This document shows positions 35,791 to 47,615 of a DNA stretch of 64,000 nt, piece after piece. Source of the stretch: Lumbricus rubellus (taxonomy: Eukaryota > Annelida > Clitellata > Crassiclitellata > Lumbricidae); NCBI GenBank assembly GCA_945859605.1, contig OX243811.1, positions 51,282,376 to 51,346,375 of the forward strand, in the 5' to 3' direction. How positions within the stretch are numbered: the stretch's first letter is position 1; every line of letters starts with the position of its first letter. Under the pieces are notes generated by a model. It did no database searches. It had not been told where the DNA came from and worked only from the letters and a program-made list of their open reading frames with translations. The position numbers and the translations under genes are program-made.

Positions 35791-38700
35791 TCGTCTGTCC
35801 ATTCTCTATGGGGATGTCATCTGTTGTTTGGACTATCCAATGTATCCATCCATCATAGTTGCTGGCAACTATAGTCCAAACTACAGAAGTTAGCTAGTCA
35901 ATGGCACTCATACTTGAAACATGTAACTTTCTCAAGTCATTAGATAACATCGATCTGATCTCTTCAATCTACTAGCATTTGTGCCTCTGAATAGTCATTC
36001 TGCAAGAGGCACTATATAAACGTATAATTTGCGTGAATTTTGTTCATGCAAATGCTGGTAGAGAGTGCATCCTGCATGCTGGATACACTTGCATTTTGAA
36101 AATCTACAATTTCGCTATGTCAACATTAATTTTATGCTCTGTATGATGCTAATTGATATTTAAGTAATGGATAGTCACTGTTTATTCGTTTGCGTAATTA
36201 TAGTGTTTATTAGATGTTAAAATTCTGTTCTATTTTTCTTTGATTAGACTTGCATTTAAGTTTGATGCTCATTGTTGATAATCAAAATGACTTAAAGAAT
36301 GTTCAACTTTGTTATGTGTGGTAACAAATTAGTGTGTACTGATGATGTGTAGGTTTCAAATCTTATATCTATGGTTAGTTGGAAGGCGCTGTATACACTG
36401 CTGCAACGTTTTTAATACATTGGTTGCAATATCCTTTTGTTTTGCACCAGTTATAAGCTACTTATTTAATCTGGAAGCTTCAAGTCTGGAAACATTGAAC
36501 GTCTCTAGACAGTAAGCAATTGGGGAATTTATAGAAAGTGCACTGAAATAAATTTAGTGTACGGTAAATATTAGTTTAGGAGTTTGTCAAGTTCTTATGA
36601 TTTCCATGATTGTAAAACTGGGTCCTCCTAGACATTACACTTGGACTGCATGGCAGCATTTGTTGTATATAGTCCAGCTTTGTATTGAATCTTTTGAATA
36701 GCAAGCAAATAGACGAGTATACTTGGTAGTCGAGCATGCTAATAACATCTTGTCTTACTTCTTGCTGTGTGCACATCCTGTATCTTTACATTTTGTTTAA
36801 TCAGAAGTACAGTGTCACTTGCAGCGGCTTGATTTCTACTTCGATCTCATGAGAATTTTTCATTTGCATTTCATGAATCTGTAATTGATAACTTCCATTG
36901 CCCTAGTGTCTAAAGACTAATTAATGCAAAAGGCATTAACTGATGTCGCATCAAAACAAAGCCATAACCAGATCAGTTTCAAAATGTTTAAAAAGATCCT
37001 CATAACTCCTGTTTTCTTCACAATAGGTTTTGCTCGACAACTTCTCATAAAGCATTGAGATTAAGTGGTAGCATCTCAAACCAGTTGACCAATGTTTAAT
37101 ACAAAACAGGGTATTGGAGGGAATGAAGGGATGTACGCATGCGATGGCCTTTATTCCCTAGACTTTGACGGAAGGACCTTCTGGATCCACATCTATTAAT
37201 GTAAAACATTTCTGAGATGTAACTGTCCTTGCAGATATTATTGGTGCAACTTTGTTTGCAGTTACTTAACTTATTGACTTGTTTCAGTTTGTGGGAACGT
37301 GGATGTAGTAGCTCAGGGTGCACGTATGAAAAAGTGCAACACTTTACAGACTGCTGAAAATGGAAAATTCTGTTGCTAGACTTTAGAGCATTTGACTTTT
37401 GCTCCACACTTGCTCCTGATACAAGATTTGCTGCTAATCAGTATTGTTATACAACACAGTTCTATTATTGTTTATACACCTATTGTTTTTGACTGTGTTT
37501 GAGACGGTTTATTTGGAATGGAGAGAAAAAGATCTGCTGTTTCACCTTTGCGTAAAAGTTCAATCTGCATTTATTAACGACACATAAAAATGGGATAATT
37601 GTACAGTATTATACTGATATTTTGAAACTGTATAACTATTATTGGATGCATTTTAATTATTTGTTGCCATTATATATCAGTGGTCATGTAATGATTGTCC
37701 TGGGAATTAGAACAAGTCTTTAACATACTGGCAACAGTACTTAAACCTACCCTATGGTTGACTTTAAATATGAGGCAATTTAAAAATGTAACCACTATTA
37801 TAAATTTCATGTAATTGATAACTTGCATCAATACACACATTTTAAATACAATTGAGGTCATTTTGTTAACCATATTTCCTTGAACTAAGCTAGGGTTTCA
37901 CATTCCTTGTGCTGCATTGCATACTTTTTTCCTGATGCATTTACTTGTTATAATAATTGCTTTGGCATTTAAACTCGTTATAATTGCTTTGGTTAATTAC
38001 ATGACCATTTAATCAAACATTATTCACAACGTTTGCTCATCTGGTTTTTGGTGCATTATAACCGGTGTGTTCAAAATTACTGTAATTTCGTTCCCATATT
38101 TTGTTTAATATATATTTATTATATTATTTAATTTGCAGTGTTTCAACAGTTGGGAATGAACCAGAATGTTTGTGGATATTATCTACACTGCAGTCTTCCA
38201 TGGATTTGTAATTAATTTTTTTACGTGTAAGTTTCTGATTTTCTTCAATTTCTTCATTATTCTACATGTACTAATGATCATTAATGTTAATAAAATTTCA
38301 AGATGTTGTAGTTGTTGCTGCATGCAAAAATGTTCGAAATTATTTATTGCGATATCAAGTACCATTATATTATGTGGGTTTAGTTGCATTCGAATTCATG
38401 ACATGGAACTTGTAACCTAAACAAAGATTAGTTTATTGATAGCCTAATAACTTGTTTCATATTGCCTGGAACAAAATTCTTCTATACCAGATTTTCTAAC
38501 ATGTTTAAGGCATAATGTAATTTGAAATCCTTGTTCTAAGGGTTGCTCCTGGGCCCTGGCCATAAAAAATTAATCACAAGTTTAAGCGGAAAAGCTACAT
38601 GTGTATTTTGAATTGGTTTGGTTTTCTGAGAAACAGAAACAAAGTGTTAATATGTGTACTTCAGCAACTTGCACGAATTTGAGGTTATGTTGGTCGCTGC

Positions 38701-38901
38701 AATCAATTTCATGCTTAGAAGTATAAAAAAAAATGTTAGACGACTGATCTATGAATAAAACCAAAAAAATGTGAGTCTTTGTTTTTTTAAGGTTTATCTA
38801 CAAATTTAATATCATTGCATAACTATGGCAAAAAGAGTGTCCTGTAATCCAGCATAAACTAGATGTGCAAGAGAAGAGGGAGGGAGGGTCATTGCCACAC
38901 A
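35791..38901. other. Intergenic, nothing recognised
   Basis: AT-rich single-copy-looking DNA with only short open frames that resemble no family known to me. Confidence 0.55.
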
Positions 38902-38912
38902 TTAGTAACTGT

Positions 38913-39159
38913 CATCATCATCATCATCCGTGGGTTAACAACCCGTAGGTGTCCGACGCCACTCTCTGTCTGAGTCTGTCTCTCATCGTGCTTCCCAGCT
39001 TCAACCGGTCCGGTCAGAAGGTCTGCTCCATACCATTAACACATTGACCGCCTACACGCCATGTTAAATGACTGGCTGAAGTACGAGTTAACTCGTACCT
39101 GGCGGTCAACGTGTTAACATCTTGGAGCAGCTAGACCACCTTGTCCGATTGAAGAGAAC
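38913..39159 (-). mobile_element. SINE-like element with (GAT)n tail and 11-bp target duplication
   Basis: On the minus strand it ends in (GAT)n. Near the tail it carries the complement of GGGTTAACAACCCGTAGGTG. It is flanked by TTAGTAACTGT at 38902-38912 and 39160-39170, exact. Sister copies with the same (CAT)n-GGTTCATC-CCGTAGG start are at about 21595-21790 and 35631-35790. A TTAA mini-element is inserted inside it. Confidence 0.75.
39036..39117. mobile_element. 82-bp TTAA-flanked mini-element nested in a SINE
   Basis: TTAACACATTGACCGCC on the left and the complement of TTAACACGTTGACCGCC on the right, TTAA on both sides. A perfect inner palindrome GTACGAGTTAACTCGTAC lies at 39081-39098. 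It interrupts the SINE at 38913-39159. Confidence 0.7.
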
Positions 39160-39550
39160 TTAGTAACTGTTGGAATTCTTAATTCAACTGCACAGTATAT
39201 GTACCTGCTATTCTTTGCATGCAATAAATAAACCATTTCAAATGTCCAATAAGACAGCTTTGATCAGCTTTGATCAGCTCACAATCATGAATAATTTAAG
39301 TAACTTGTTCAAATTAACACCATTCGCATAAATTTCGAATACATCGTCCAGTGCACATCACTTCAGATGAAAACAGATAGCATGAAATATATATATATAT
39401 ATATCGCTTAGTTCGAAATGAAAGCTACATGTAGATCCGTTTCAACATCAATGCACTTTAACATTAAATTATTCTCTTGCAATCTAGACAGATAAGACGA
39501 AAATATTGGTTGTTATTATAAAATCACATGCTCTTTCTTTGAAAACCATG

Positions 39551-39556
39551 TTTATT
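39551..39556 (-). terminator. Candidate polyadenylation signal of the crotonase gene
   Basis: AATAAA on the minus strand, about 280 bases past the stop codon at 39838-39836. Position is plausible; not verified. Confidence 0.35.
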
Positions 39557-39835
39557 ATTTCCTAATGGTTACTACAACATTTGATTAATACGAAATATAT
39601 TTCCGCAGGTCCCCCCCCCTATATCGGGGAAGCAATAGAGGTAGTATCAAGCTTCACATTCGTGGTGTGGTATGAGCTTGCAGGCGCTAAGAGAGGCGAC
39701 AAGAGAGAGGAAACACTGGAGAGGATACATCGTAACTTTCGCCAGAGCTTCTCGAGCTGACGGGACCAGGTGACCCCCCCCCCTCCGTCCTTCGTCTTAT
39801 CCGATCTGCACTGTAGTTCTGAACAATCATAATAT

Positions 39836-42800
39836 TTAGAGTTTTGACGAAGAACCAAGATTAAAGTTGCCTTTGTGGCCTTCACCAGACACAAATCTCT
39901 GTGCACCTACAACAGAAACATTTAGTTAAGTTATAAAATTTATTAAAGCTATGCAAAAAAATTATAATCACAAAGATTCTCTAGAAACAGGAACCAAAAT
40001 TCTTGTGTTATTCATTCATTCATTTCATACAAATTAAATTAAATGTAGTGCTCATTCCAGACCATCTACTTAGGAGCACCCCCAACCCAACCCCATTTAT
40101 ATAGAACAGTCAGATTAAATATGTTACAGACAAGCTACAATCATTTGCCTAAAACAAAACAATATTGACATTTATACTGCACTTTCCAAATAATCATAAT
40201 TGTAGGTAACGAGATTCAAATAAATTAAAATTACCTTTTACCGACTCTGCCTTGATCACAGATATGCCGTTGTCATATTCAAATTTAAACGCATCATCAA
40301 GAGACGTTGCATTAAAGCACGAATAGTACGCAGACTGTCGGTCTCGTCTCATGCAATCCTGTGGAAAATTGCTCAACGTCTGCGCAATCTTTGTCGCTTC
40401 ACCCAACGCTAAAACAGTACAATAATAATCTGGCATTAAGTTATTTTTGCACTCATTACAGGAACTAAATGCACTTTTTAAATGCTCGTGCCAACCGATT
40501 TACAATCTTCTATCTGAACTTTCAGCCTATTCTCAATTCTTTTCATCAGGGCTTCATCCCTGCAAACAGATTATAACATCACTGCTGATTGGTTGAGCGC
40601 TCGCATTGTGATACGGGATGCATACATTCAGGTTTTCCTGATCTAATCCATGATTGCGTAAGAACTTAAAGCTAGTCGAAACATGAAATTACTTTAAGGC
40701 ATTGATTAATTATCAGGTATCAGCAAGATATAGATGTAGGAAAATTAAACAATAGCCTACCATTTCTAAATATCCATAAACTGCACCAGATCAAGCAGAA
40801 CACAGTTTAACTAAAGTCTATGGATTCCTTATGGAAGGTAAATACTTGAATACTTGAAGGTTAAAAAGTATAACTACCAGCTCCAACAGGCACAACTCTG
40901 TTTGCAAGACCCATTTGCAATGCTTCATCTGCAGTAACTGGTCGACCGGTAAGTATTATGTCCATAGCCCTCGATAGACCAATCAGCTGCGGCAGCCGTA
41001 CGGTTCCACCATCAATCAATGGAACACCTGTCAAGCACAAACATATTCACAGATATCAAGTGCATGACTTTTATTTACCATCAGTGTATAACTGTATAGT
41101 AGCTGTGGCTAAAATCTAATAATGATGACTTATAAAGCACCATCAGGCATATTTGTGTTCTTGGTTTGTTCTCTTCATCAACAAAACAGTGCAGGTATAT
41201 ATGTCATCGAATTGCAATAAGCCAAATGACATCAAAATGCAATACATGCGACTTGACGCAGGATGGGTGAGAGCAAAGATGGACAAGGAGATTATAATTT
41301 AACTGATTTTCCACATTGTAAAATGCAAAATGTCATCTGTAACATTAACTATTAACACCTACTATATAGATCAATAGTATAACTAATTCAAGTTGAGCTT
41401 AAATGATTTCCATTACGGCCATGTAAATATTGGTACCTGTGATCTCCAACGATTACGATTTCTTTATCATTTCATTTTCAATCAGCTACTGTCGATTGAT
41501 ATCTCGGATAATGTAAAGAAACTTATAGACTTTTATTTTAGATAGATGAGATTTCCTGCTAAGAATTTGTAGAATAGCATCACGTTAACTTCAACCAACA
41601 CTCACCAAATCGACGACAGAAGACACCCATAATGGCCGACTGCTCCATGACTCGCATATCGCACATGCATGCGAGCTCAAGTCCCCCCGCAACAGCATAA
41701 CCAGACACTGCAGCGATTATCGGCTTACTGAACATCATTCTAGAAGGACCCTGCACATAAAGACTACCATTAGACACAACACAGAAACTATGGCTTCGTA
41801 AATCTAGTAATTAATTATGACAAGATATGTGTTATAATTACTTGATTTTACACACAAACTAAATTCATCCAAATATCACTCAATTTTAAGCTCATGAATG
41901 GCTTGCAATAGCTTGTTCTCTTGTCTCCTCTAGCCTTGATTAGTATGATTACCCAGTATGCCAATTCGGCTTATGAGAGTCCTTCAGACATTGAGCTCAA
42001 TAGGCTGCAACGCATCCAAAACTCCTTAGCTTGGGTTGAGTTGCACATCTCACTACAAACAAGATCCTCAATCCACTCCATCGGCTGCATTGGCTTCCTG
42101 TTCAGTTCAGGATGAAATTTCAATTGGCCTATTTGACCTACAAATTCCTCAGCACAAATACACCTTCCTACCTTCTCTCATTACTAACTCATTACATTCC
42201 TCCTCATTGCCTGTGATCATCAAGTACAAATCTTTTACCTGAACCATGATGCAAAACAGATTTGGGCTCATACGCATTCCATACCTCAGCAACCAAGGTA
42301 TGGAATCTACTTCCACTCTCCAGTGGCGGATTTAGTACGGGCCCGGGGGGTCTGTTCGCCCCCCCGTCCCCCCTTGGGCAAAAAATGGCGCCCCCCTCGG
42401 ACCGTACCGTATACTTAAACCTAAAATGTCCTTCGTGAAAAGTAAATTCTCATACGTTTGCCAGATTATTATAATTATTCTGATTTTTGATGACTTTACG
42501 CAATCACACCATGAATTTAACACTCATGAAGAATTACTTATTTTTATTTATTTATCTGGCAGCCATTACTAATTTTTATTTATTTCTATGGTCCTTTGCC
42601 GGTTTGTGTAGACCTATATCGTTTAATAATTTATGATACATTTAAAGACGTGCTTACGTCAATACGTCCATCACTGTCTTGTGAACTACAACTTAAAGAG
42701 GCGCTACCTTTCTTGATTGAAAAACGAATGGCACCAGGTCTCCCTAATTTGTCAAAAATTTACTTGACTCTTCCTGTTACATCTGCCACTGCTTAAAGAA

Positions 42801-45765
42801 GTTTAAGTAAGTTAAAAATTATCAAACGTTATTTGCGATTGACAATGACAAACGAACGTCTATCTGGTTTGGCATTAACTTCAATTGAACGTGGTCCTGC
42901 TGAGAACATCGACTTTGAATCAACTATACTGGGCCTAAATCGTTTTGCTTCAATGAAATCACGCAGAAAGCTATATATATAGGCCTAAACTAACAAGTTT
43001 CTGCTTGAAGCTTGGATCAATGTCCAATAAATTAGGCCTACATTAATAAATATTTTTATATAATAGGCATAAATATGATAAATTTATGTAATTGCAGTGA
43101 GTAGTCAAGTTCACAAGTTTACAAAAGTTTCTTGATTCTGTTTTAGGCCTACGTATTCGGCTAAATCGGATGAATTATAATTAATTCACTATATTTGACT
43201 TTGTAAGTGCAGGCGCCCTCTTGAAATTCTCCTCGACCCCCCGTGCAATAAAACCTAAATCCGCCACTGCCACTCTCGCATCGTAGTTTACATTTATTTC
43301 CTTCCTTCAAAAGCAGTTCAAAACACACTGTTTCTCCTTGTTTTTTAAGCAAATGGATGTCTAAATGCATCTTCTCCTGGCAGCTGACTCAGTGTGCCTC
43401 AGATTCACATTTCGGTGTGACCTTGTGCATGTTACAAATTTATTTAATAATAATATTAATAATACCTCTAACACTTTTTATACGCTGTAAAATGTACCAT
43501 ATGTATAAAGTGCACATTCGCTAACATGGTTGTTGGGAGCTAAAGTCACCACGGCCAAATGTTAACAGAATATAGGTCAAGAGGCTCATGCTGAAATACA
43601 CCAGTGCATGAAGTGCACAACTCTTTGTGTGGTTACACAAGACACTGTTTATGGACACATGCATATCTGCTGTTTCCAGACATTATCTAAAGCATGAAAG
43701 TGTCAGACGCATGGGTACATAACAATTGTCACTTGGATAAGACAGCAGCAAATAAGCATTAACTTGTGTAAAGTAGGCTGGCAGCGGTGTGTAAGGGCCC
43801 AATACCAGAATTCATCCCAGGTACAGCTGATGGGTTTTTGAGGTTCCATAAATATTCTATTGAGTTTGGTAAGAGTTTCAATTGAAATATCTGATTTCAT
43901 TCAACCTACCATTGGACCTCTGCCTTTAGGAAGAGCATCTGCATCTGGCAGACTGCCTTCAGATGCAGCAGCAGCAGTAGCAAGCTCACTTAAGTCATAG
44001 CCAGCGCAGAAATTACCACCTGAAAAAAGCAAGTAATATGTCATTCTCAAACTGATATTCTATTGGATCATATTAAGTCGACAAAGCTAATCAAAAACTG
44101 CAAGTTAATTATCGTAAATGTAATATACATGAAATGTTTAAACAAATATACCGAGAGACGCATGCGTGCATTACTGGTTTGAACTGAAAGGAACATCACA
44201 TCGAAGAGATGCAAGACACTGAGCACTTTAAAAGTTGAAGAAATCTGTAGGTTATGAATACAATATATAAAAAAACCTTTACAAACCTTTTCCATACAGA
44301 ACAGCTGCATGAAGGTCATCAGTCTTCTCGAATGTTTCTATCGCCTCATAAAGTTCTGCGGCTGTTGCTTGGTTGACTGCATTGCGTTTGTCTGGTCGAT
44401 TGATGCCAATCAGAAACACGCGACCAATCGTTTCTGTCTCAACTAAGTTGCCTTAATAAAAGAAACGAAGAGAATGTCGTTCAAGTTGGATAAAAATCAT
44501 GACTCATGTAACGCACGGTCCACCAAATCCAATCCCAAAGTATAATACCACCAAAAAATATCTGACCAAAGGTTCTAGGACCCATATCAGCAAGACAACA
44601 GTAGTGTGATCAATGGCACTCTTCTAAGATTCTAATATCTTCAGTCCAATTTAGCAAAAACTGCGGCACAGAACGGTTTTAACTGCAAAATGCATTACAT
44701 GTACTCATTGTACTTTACCAATTAAATTACATTAAATTACTCCCTCTTTACACCGTTAATGTTTATGCATGTGACGTAAAAATATTTTACAACATTGTGG
44801 GTCAGATATGGAAGCCAACCACTGAAATTTGCTAATCAATTAAATAGATATAGAAAATAAAAGGAATAGTGATGGAGAAGATGCTTTCATAAAGAGGAGG
44901 GAGCTACTGAGAGAAGGATTGAATAGAAATCTCAAAAAAGAATGGTCAAAGCACTGATATGGAGCATAACACTATAAGGATCCGAGAGTTTAACCATAAC
45001 AAAGGAGGATGTCTGAAAAACTGTCCAAAGGCTTTTGAAACGTAGATATGCAAAAGATGGAAAATCAGATGGACATTATATGAAACAAAGAGGTAAGTAC
45101 TGCAACTGGTGGAGGAAGAAAGATCTGTAATGGCTACAATAAGAATGAGGCAAAGGAAATGGATAAGACACACATTGAGAGACTCACTGGATATAATAGC
45201 CAGAAGTCTATTGATTTGGGAAAGTAAGGATTTGGCAGGGAGCGGGGAGAATCTTAAATTTCCCGGGAAACGCCGGGTACCCCTGCTAGTATTATATACT
45301 TATACAAATATTATTGAACTGGAAGCGCTTCTCGGTCAGTTTCTTGAAGTACTTGAACTGAATGATTTGTTTGTTTGTATGTGCACTTGTTATAGCGCCC
45401 CTTTAAGCTCTCTCTCTGCTCAGAGGAGCTCCCGAATGCAAAGCGGACCCTGCATCGGAGTTTCACGCCGAAGCGCTGAGCAATTGTGAGTGAAGGACTT
45501 GCCCAAGGTCCTTATGCGGCAAGGTGGTGGATTCGAACCTCAAACCTTGCGGCTCCAAGGCAACGACACCACTACACCACAGCGCCCCACATGCATGATG
45601 GAATGACGCCACTGGCACACACTTAACACCGCTGTGTTATTTATAAAAACAGGAGTGCGCATTTTGTTCTAACTTACTTGAATGATGTGACATGTCTGCA
45701 TAAACCTGCTTAACGACTTTCATGAACTTTGATACATGAACTTTTCTTATGAAAACTGACGCCAT
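39836..45765 (-). CDS. Peroxisomal enoyl-CoA hydratase/isomerase family protein (crotonase), PTS1 -SKL
   Basis: Acyl-CoA enzyme of the crotonase fold. Exons (minus strand): 45765-45678, 44451-44287, 44019-43910, 41750-41606, 41027-40878, 40408-40235, 39906-39836; 903 nt, 300 residues, all gt/ag with closed phases. The N-terminus (MASVFIRKVHVSKFMKVVKQ) is basic and mitochondrial-presequence-like. INRPDKRNAVN and GKGGNFCAGYDL give the first oxyanion-hole/CoA motif; SGYAVAGGLELACMCDMRV gives the second, with one catalytic-type Glu (in LELA). The position of the second hydratase Glu is a Cys in GVFCRRFGVPLIDGG, so the exact reaction is uncertain. It ends GSSSKL, a canonical PTS1, so peroxisomal import is expected. 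It resembles a bacterial-type crotonase/EchA subgroup rather than ECHS1. It is head-to-head with the Psu gene. Its intron 41751-43909 holds a nested transposon. Confidence 0.94.
41920..43375 (+). mobile_element. Non-LTR retrotransposon 3' RT fragment, interrupted by the hAT element
   Basis: 41930-42312 translates, across frameshifts, to a decayed C-terminal part of a CR1/Jockey-group reverse transcriptase polyprotein: IELNRLQRIQNSLAW, then pieces resembling LTYKFLSTNTPSYLLSLLTH, and a trailing SATKVWNLLP-like stretch. The same frame theme resumes after the transposon at 43278-43365 (LHLFPSFKSS..KHTVSPCFLSKW). It is a 5'-truncated, dead copy, antisense to the host gene. Confidence 0.7.
42321..43269 (+). 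mobile_element. Degenerate hAT transposon with C-terminal hATC remnant
   Basis: The ends are complementary: it begins CAGTGGCGGATTTAG and ends CTAAATCCGCCACTG. It is flanked by an exact 8-bp duplication CCACTCTC at 42313-42320 and 43270-43277, as hAT elements produce. Inside, 42596-42980 encodes the C-terminal hAT dimerisation region (LPVTSATA, stop, RSLSKLKIIKRYLRLTMTNE then RLSGLALTSIE), broken by an in-frame TAA at 42796-42798. The rest of the transposase is missing, so the copy is non-autonomous. It sits in a crotonase intron and splits an older non-LTR fragment. Confidence 0.9.
44860..45260 (+). mobile_element. Second non-LTR retrotransposon 3' fragment, RTE/BovB-like
   Basis: 45109-45235 reads MATIRMRQRKWIRHTLRD...ARSLLIW, which resembles the C-terminal IRxRRWxWIGHxLR tail of RTE-class reverse transcriptase ORFs. 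The preceding 250 bases look like decayed coding sequence. It lies in the first crotonase intron, antisense to the gene. The family assignment is tentative. Confidence 0.5.
45389..45597 (-). mobile_element. tRNA-derived SINE
   Basis: Read on the minus strand it starts GGGGCGCTGTGGTGTAGTGG (A-box-like), has GAGGTTCGAATCC (B box) about 50 bases in, then ACCTTGGGCAAGTCCTTCAC and a 3' part ending GGGGCGCTATAAC. It lies in the first crotonase intron. Confidence 0.75.
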
Positions 45766-46720
45766 TTTCGACGGAAGTTTACATCTGCTTGTCTACGCTG
45801 GTCACCTGCTAGTCGCCGCTCGAAGTTCATTATTTGTTAAAATCCTCAACAGACTCGACCAAAGATTTTAACTGTTAAAATCTTTGCGTAATCTGACGGA
45901 TTAGAATTAGATTATCTCTATTAACAGTAGTATTGACAAAGATATTAGAGTCTACGACTCTAATATCTTTGGTATTGATATAACTGAAATGGCCATTCAC
46001 GTGAATATAAATAAGTAAAATAAATTACGCCGTTCCAGTAAAATACCTCGAGTAAGAAAGAGTAAAATAAATGATTTGACAGCGCTCAAAAACCGCGATT
46101 TGTAATCTTCAGACTTATAAAGCGCCATCTGAAAGTAAAGGCAAAGCGTGAGCCAGAATCTTTGTATCAATTTCATGAACAATCTCATCCACTGATGAGA
46201 TCTCAAACTCATCTCATTTTAGAGATGGATGAACAGCTGATTCAAATAATCTTTCTGGGAACTGCCTGTGAAATTAGTCCGAATTTTTACCCACTTTGTG
46301 CAGTGTAAATTAATAGAACCACAGTATAACTTTGATATTTGAAAGAGTCAATGTAGGCCTACAGCTGGTTTAAGCTCTTGGATGTCATTCCAAAATAGAT
46401 TAATTTTCAGGTCAAGGTCTACATCAGGCCTGGCTGACCCTAACTTCCGTTTATCCCGTCTATAGCTTATTTATCGTGAGAGAGCATGGGGCGGTGTTTT
46501 CGGTAGTGGATGGTGGTTTTGGTAATTATTATCTGATTCCGTCTATTAATAACAGAAGGCAGCGTTGAACTGGGTGTATTTAATCCATACACATTCACTC
46601 ACATTTTAAAACTTTAAAAATGGCGCGTCATGCTGCTGAAACTTTGAGCAAAGATTGTAGACCCTGCACCGTGCATCCATATAATACTGCAGCTGGTCTC
46701 ATTATTGGAATTTAATTTTT
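45766..46720. promoter_or_regulatory. Divergent spacer between crotonase and Psu genes
   Basis: The crotonase starts at 45765 on the minus strand and the Psu coding region at 47993 on the plus strand. Two perfect hairpins sit close to the crotonase start. An aaaATGGCG motif at 46617-46625 could mark a 5' exon of the plus-strand gene: the first Psu coding exon follows a good acceptor (ending 47960) and has an in-frame stop just upstream, so an untranslated 5' exon is expected. Shared-promoter use is inference. Confidence 0.35.
45860..45971. repeat. Two perfect inverted repeats near the crotonase start
   Basis: 45860-45886 has 13-bp perfect arms, CAAAGATTTTAAC and its complement, around one base. 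45937-45971 has 16-bp perfect arms, CAAAGATATTAGAGTC and its complement, with loop TAC. The outer seven bases are identical in the two. They could form cruciforms or be sites for a dimeric factor. Confidence 0.8.
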
Positions 46721-46832
46721 TGTTTTAAATGCGTGTAGGTGGTCGGTCGATGCTTTACAGTTACGTGCTAATCCCAGTAGATCGCGTTACGCACTGGATA
46801 ATTTTTTTGAAGGTTGTTGACATAGTAAAATA

Positions 46833-47615
46833 GGTAATCCTGCAGTTTAGGTACTTTTATTATTTTGCACTGTTATGCGGGATATTTATCAGCAATAGTT
46901 TGAAGGAAGACATTGACCACCCTCCCCCCATCCCTCCCCCATCCCTCCCCCACTTCCACCCCTCAACCCCTCCACCCCCACCCCTCACCACCCCCACCCA
47001 TCCACCCAAACCCCTCGACCCCCAAACATTTTAGTTAGGTGCTTTTATTGGGGTGGGTGGGGGTGGAGAGGTGGGTGGGGAGGAGTGGGGAGGGTGGAAG
47101 GGGTGGGATGTGTGGAGAGGTGGTGTGGGGGTTGGGCTGGAGGGGTGTGGAGGATGGAGGGGTGGGGGATTGGGTGGGGTTGGGGAGGGATGAGGTTGGG
47201 GAGGGATGGGGGTGGGAGCCCAACCCCCACCCCCACCCATCCACTTCTTCCCACCCCCCCAATCCACCACCCCTCCATCCTCCACCCCCCCTCCAGCCCA
47301 ACCCCCACCTCTCTACACATCCCACCCCTTCCACCCTCCCCATTTCTTTCCACCCACCTCTTCACCCCCACCCACCCAACCACGCTCCTCCACACCTCCA
47401 CCCATCCACCCCAATAAAAGCACCTAACTAAAATGTTTGGAGGTCGAGGGGTTTGGGTGGATGGGTGGGGGTGGGGAAGGTGGGGGTGGAGGGTTTGAGG
47501 GTTGGAGGTGGGGGAGGGATGGGGAGGGTGGTCAATGTCTTCCTTCAAACTGTTGCTGATAAATATCCCGTATAACAGTGCAAAATAATAAAAGTACCTA
47601 AACTGCAGGATTACC
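46833..47615. mobile_element. 783-bp G/C-rich foldback element with 8-bp target duplication
   Basis: Almost the whole element is one inverted repeat centred near 47225. The outer arms (GGTAATCCTGCAGTTTAGG inward; ATAAATATCCCG on the right) are near-perfect complements. The inner arms share TTAGTTAGGTGCTTTTATTGG and then long runs of C-rich (46920-47020), G-rich (47045-47215), C-rich (47220-47405) and G-rich (47440-47530) DNA. It is flanked by GTAAAATA at 46825-46832 and 47616-47623, an exact 8-bp duplication. No transposase is present. The open frames inside are by-products of the G/C repeats. Confidence 0.85.

Noticed and set aside
46619..46714. 31-codon frame starting MARHAAETLSKDC
   Set aside because: Could be an upstream exon or uORF of the Psu gene, but no donor joining it in phase to 47993 was found; left as possible 5' UTR.
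47035..47548. Pro/His/Thr-rich and Gly/Trp-rich frames on both strands, up to 167 codons
   Set aside because: They come from the G-rich and C-rich foldback arms; no codon bias or family match.
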